Of a stretch of 64,000 bases of DNA, positions 59,601 through 64,000 are shown piece by piece (position 1 is the stretch's first letter; every line of letters starts with the position of its first letter). Both the position numbers and the translations under genes were made by a program. A model generated the notes under the pieces. That model was not told the origin of the DNA and made no database searches. It saw nothing but the letters and a program-made list of their open reading frames with translations. The stretch comes from Sclerurus mexicanus (lineage: Eukaryota; Chordata; Aves; Passeriformes; Furnariidae), in NCBI GenBank assembly GCA_013396755.1, contig VWZF01005250.1:663027-727026 (forward strand). Direction: 5' to 3'.

Positions 59601-61990
59601 AGAAGCAGTTTTTCAGTGCTTCGTCTGAAAGCAATTTAGCTTTTCTGTGTTAGCAGATTATGCTGTTTTCAACAGTTGTTGGAGAGATGACTGATGAAAA
59701 GCATTTTCATTGTGGGTGTGTTTCCAAGTATAGACAGAGCTCTGGCACTGAAACCCCAGGTTTGTTGCCCTGATCTCTTCTGAAGCTAAGGGTAAGTGGT
59801 CTGTCAAGCTCTGTGCAGCACCATCCCCTCAGACCCAGCTTCAGTGCCACTCTTGGGACCCCAGACTTCAGGGTATGGGATGGTTTTCAGGGTGCATCCT
59901 CAAATTATCAAGGAATTGGGGAGGGGAAAAAAACCCAAAAAGAAACAAAACTGTGAGCAGGAATCAGTAGAAGGTGGGAGCTGTATCCTGGCAGATGCTA
60001 TGTTGGTGCTGAGTAAGGACTTCAGGATTAGGCATCTTGAACCTGGATCACACTTGAGAATCAGCCCATGGCTACGGGAACAGAGGGTAACTGCAACATA
60101 AACACTGACAGTGCAATCTGTCTCTGTGTCCAACTGAGTTTGGAGGCTGGTCTGTGATAGTTTTAACTTGGATGCAAATCAAACCCTGCTCCTGGTTCTG
60201 TTGTAGTGTAGGTACTGCAAGGTAACACTCAGTAGCAGGAATAACACTTGTAGAATTTGTAAGTTATGAATGACAAATTAGGCCAATTGACAGTAAAGGT
60301 AAATGAAATGTACTGAGTTTGTAGTAATGACATTTCTTATGTGACCTGTCCCACATTCTTCTGGAGTCAATGAAAAAGGGGAAGAAACAAAATCAAAGGA
60401 TGTCAAAAACTTGCAGCCATACAGATGGTTGAATACAGTAACTGTTGTCTACCATTTTAGTAAAATGAACACCCCCAATTTACTTCAGATTTCACCTGCC
60501 TGGATGGTCTTAAAGGAAATAATGCAGAAATTCACAGATAAATTAGTTTTCTGCAGGCAGCAGCTTTTTTCCACTAGAGCAAAGGTATTTGAAGCTCCAA
60601 TTGTGTTTACTATCAAACATGTATTTTTGGGCCGCCTTCCACCAGAAGCTTGCATATCAGAACTGCACTAAGCCTCCAACCCCAAACCTACCATCTATAA
60701 TTATCCATGGACCACGTTTTCTACTGCAGTATCAGTGACCTTGCCTGTAATCATTCTTCACAGGGGAAGCTTAGCTCAGTCCTCCACCTCCTGCAGCAAC
60801 TCTGAACAAAAATAACCCAGAAGTCCACAACAGGAAATGTTAACAATGGCAGGATTACTGGCCACCATGTCACCATAAAATAAACGAGTAACTGAGAGGG
60901 AGTTCAGGGAAAAGCAGCACCATGATTAGGTAACGGGAGGGACTGACTTATGGGAAAAGATTAAATGAGCTGAGCGATGACGAAAGGGTGAACAGAGCGA
61001 CTGCCTGCAAATGTTTGAAAGAAGAAACCATCCAGGACAGGGAGGGATTCTTTAAGCTGCTGCCAGGAGTTAAGAGTAATGGAAAGAAACCAATAAAATG
61101 AACACAGCAGTCACCATAATTATTTCTTTAGCTCAAAAAAAAAGAAACCCAGTGCTTTTGTCCATGTGGAAACCTTGCTCATTTGTCCTGTTTTACTCCT
61201 CAGCCACATCCCACAAAGCATGGCACTAACACTTAAAATTACATAATGGTGCAATAGTGCTGAAATCTTTTCGTTTGGCAGCTCTGAAGGACTACGAGGG
61301 AGCTGTGCTGACAACCTCTTCCAGCTTCTGTCAGACTCAGACGCTCATTTCTTGAGGTGCCTCAAAAAGCCTCAAGGCTTCAGCTGAGAAAAGCAGCTCT
61401 GCACAGCAAAGCACTTAAGCAAACACTTTAGGCAAAAGATGAGCTGAACTCCCAGAGCTATAAATCACATCCACGATTCCCAAACGAGGGACCTGAGTCT
61501 GCCCTCAACAGTCCCTGAAGGAGATGGGTCAGAAAGTACATGAAGCCAGAATTACCCACAGCTATCCCTGGCAGACCTTTGGTTCACATCCCAACCCAGT
61601 TAATATTTTTGCAGCAAAACAGCTGTGATGCCTCATATTGTGTTTGTTTTCATTAACTCCTCCCCAGTGGGCTTATATATTTATATTTCCTTGTTTACAT
61701 GCTTGTACTGTCCCTAAGGGGATACACACACTGTCCCTAAGATTAGGGGCAGGTTACTGGAGGGCAAGTACCTCCCTCTGATGCAGAATTTGCCCCATCT
61801 CTTGTTCGGCCAGAGATGTAAATCTTTCTGAAAATGTTGGACAAAAGTCCCTTTAAACATGTGGTTCCTTTCAGCAGCAGTTTTCAGACTGCGCTTTTGG
61901 ACATTGCTGGGCCAGAAGTTTGTGTTTCCAATTGTCACTGAGACACTTTTCCATTGTTAATGCAATCCCGGGCGCTTTTACAGCCTGGCC
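44601..61990. other. Intergenic region downstream of LRRC8B
   Basis: About 17 kb without a gene I can support. Individual ORFs (145 aa or less, the largest on the minus strand at 54371-54808) have no recognisable domains and no splice-linked neighbours. The first part may be extended LRRC8B 3'UTR. A degraded CR1-like segment is possible at about 60930-61100. Confidence 0.55.
60930..61100 (+). mobile_element. Possible old, degraded CR1-like fragment
   Basis: Sequence such as 'gggagggactgacttatggg', 'tgcaaatgtttgaaag' and 'gctgccaggagttaagagta' resembles the body of old CR1 copies (rows of g-rich and 'caaatatgtgaaagg' type motifs). Divergence is high and the tail is absent. This is a tentative call. 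Confidence 0.4.
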
Positions 61991-61994
61991 TCTT

Positions 61995-62880
61995 TACAGT
62001 CATTCCACGGCCCTGGGTGTTGAGGTCGAGCTCCTTCCACCACAGCTCCCGCTGTCACCCTCCCGACACGGCGCGGGGACGGACACTCGCGGCTCCCCGC
62101 GGACCGCCGCCCGACCAGCCTGTCCCTGTCCCTCCTNNNNNNNNNNNNNNNNNNNNNNNNNNNNNNNNNNNNNNNNNNNNNNNNNNNNNNNNNNNNNNNN
62201 NNNNNNNNNNNNNNNNNNNNNNNNNNNNNNNNNNNNNNNNNNNNNNNNNNNNNNNNNNNNNNNNNNNNNNNNNNNNNNNNNNNNNNNNNNNNNNNNNNNN
62301 NNNNNNNNNNNNNNNNNNNNNNNNNNNNNNNNNNNNNNNNNNNNNNNNNNNNNNNNNNNNNNNNNNNNNNNNNNNNNNNNNNNNNNNNNNNNNNNNNNNN
62401 NNNNNNNNNNNNNNNNNNNNNNNNNNNNNNNNNNNNNNNNNNNNNNNNNNNNNNNNNNNNNNNNNNNNNNNNNNNNNNNNNNNNNNNNNNNNNNNNNNNN
62501 NNNNNNNNNNNNNNNNNNNNNNNNNNNNNNNNNNNNNNNNNNNNNNNNNNNNNNNNNNNNNNNNNNNNNNNNNNNNNNNNNNNNNNNNNNNNNNNNNNNN
62601 NNNNNNNNNNNNNNNNNNNNNNNNNNNNNNNNNNNNNNNNNNNNNNNNNNNNNNNNNNNNNNNNNNNNNNNNNNNNNNNNNNNNNNNNNNNNNNNNNNNN
62701 NNNAGGAGCCCCCGCCCGAGCCGCGCCGCGGGAGCTGCGGGCGGCGCTGCGGGCACCGCGCCGCGGGCACCGCTGTCTGTGGGCGCGGGGGTCCGGCGGG
62801 CCCCGGGGCACGAGATTGGGAAAAACAGCGGGGAGGAGGGCAGGGAAGCGAGTCCTGGTTTTAATTCGGTTTAAAACCAG
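61995..62880. promoter_or_regulatory. CpG island, probable promoter of the next gene (LRRC8C?)
   Basis: CpG-rich DNA (ggcgcggggacggacactcg and ccgagccgcgccgcgg) flanks a 567-bp gap. It is the third CpG island in the window. Known vertebrate order places LRRC8C after LRRC8B, so this could be its promoter. No coding exon is visible in the remaining 1.1 kb, and strand cannot be fixed. Confidence 0.5.
62137..62703. other. Assembly gap (567 N)
   Basis: Run of N inside the CpG island. The long ORFs reported through it on either strand are translations of N. Confidence 0.99.
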
Positions 62881-64000
62881 CCCTGCCTTGTCGTAGAGTG
62901 ATGGGCAGTTCTGTTCAGTATTCACGAAATGCGGTTTGTCCAGTTCACTGGAAAGAGTTGACCAAGCGAAATCAGAGGCTTATGAAAGACGGCTGAATGT
63001 ATCCTAGAATTTCATGAGGATGAAAGTGTTTAAAAATGATGAATCTTGTTGCTCTGATAAGTATGTTAGTTATGGCTTGTCTTTCTACATTTTCTTTTAC
63101 TTTTGAAATGAGTACTTTCAATTAGGAGAAACTCAGTGTTATAGGCACCACTGTTTGAAGACACCCGTGTACATGTTTGTTCCCACAGAGCAGTCTAGGC
63201 TTGAATGATGCTATAAAAGACTGGACAGGCAGAGGTGCTTTGAAAGACAGTGGAGAAAAACATGGCAACATTGGAAATAATAATAAAAAGAATTCCCTTC
63301 CCAATTCAACCAAGTATGAATATTTCCTCTTCCCCCCACCCTTCCCCTCGGCTATATTGGACCTGCTTTTACTTTTCTTTTTGGCATGGTGAAAGCAGTC
63401 AGGAGTGTACCCCTCACTCCCTTGGCCTCACTCTTCTCCTGGAAAAACCTGTTTTCCCCTGTGGTGCAGATCAGCATGGAGAGCTGGGCTGAGCACAGTT
63501 CCGAGCTGATCCCTAATTTTAACCTGGCCTTGGATTCCTGCTGTCTCACAAGTGCCTGTGTCCCAGGGCAGCCAGCAAGGCGCAGCAGCCCGGTGCTGAG
63601 CACCTGTGGTTTCTGAATCATTTCCTTTTCCAGTTGCTTTATGAGTTTGCTAAATTTGTGGCAGCCATGATGCTGTTTTCTTCCATTCTGAATACTAACA
63701 GGCCCCACTAGAGGTTTTACCATAATATAAATGTGTGTGCTTTATTTGTTATTTACTCTTGTAAGCATTTTTAGAACAAAGTTTTCTGATGGAAAGCCTA
63801 AAAATGTGGTTGCTTTGTATGCCTAGGACTGGAAAAGGCTAGTGCTAGTTTTCAGCGAAAAACAAAACCAGTGACTGCTGAATTCTTCTCACAAATTCCT
63901 TGCTTTGGTGCTTGGTGCTATCTTGCAAGGCGGCCCTGTACCAGTTCAAGTTGATTTCCTGAGGCAGCCTCATCCCACCTCGGTATCTGGCTTTTGAGGC
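62881..64000. other. Sequence downstream of the third CpG island
   Basis: Ordinary AT-balanced DNA, probably the first intron of the gene driven by the island if that gene is on the plus strand. ORFs of 123 aa or less show no known domain. Confidence 0.45.

Noticed and set aside
61920..62925. ORFs of 233-315 aa across the 62-kb gap
   Set aside because: Most of each is N; there is no coding evidence on either flank.

Overview
This is vertebrate nuclear DNA, almost certainly from a bird. The evidence is CR1 retroposon fragments as the recognisable interspersed repeats, compact CpG islands that partly drop out into N gaps, intron-split genes, and two proteins that read clearly as vertebrate families. 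The species cannot be named from sequence alone. I found no bacterial, viral or CRISPR-like system and nothing I would call a new biological system. The main content is two known genes plus clear signs of assembly trouble between them.

Layout. (1) 1-17.2 kb, minus strand: the 5' part of KYAT3 (CCBL2, kynurenine aminotransferase 3). Seven coding exons can be placed exactly from GT/AG sites and continuous reading phase. They run from a mitochondrial-leader exon at 12804-12706 to an exon ending at 4099 and encode 261 residues. The exons with the PLP-binding lysine and the C-terminal half lie beyond the left edge. A CpG island at about 16.7-17.25 kb is the likely promoter. (2) 16.9-23.2 kb: two stretches are each present twice in direct tandem, about 2.1 kb and 1.04 kb. 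Each pair meets at a single N and differs by only a few bases, as expected from unmerged overlapping contigs. The larger one carries a (CA)n tract and a 5'-truncated CR1. (3) 23.2-29.3 kb: intergenic DNA with no recognisable gene. (4) 29.35-43.5 kb and beyond, plus strand: LRRC8B, a subunit of the volume-regulated anion channel. It has a CpG-island promoter at about 29.5-30.45 kb (interrupted by a 207-bp gap), a likely 5'UTR exon at 38340-38394, and an intact two-exon coding sequence at 40045-42177 plus 43214-43492, giving 803 residues. The first AATAAA downstream is at 44578. (5) 44.6-62 kb: intergenic sequence with no supported gene. (6) 62.0-62.9 kb: a third CpG island with a 567-bp gap, plausibly the promoter of the next gene. 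By conserved order in vertebrates this could be LRRC8C, but nothing coding is visible.

KYAT3 and LRRC8B are divergent. In human the GBP cluster lies between them; here only about 12 kb of gene-poor, repeat-bearing DNA does. The two genes are not known to work together: one is an amino-acid and kynurenine-metabolising enzyme, the other a channel subunit.
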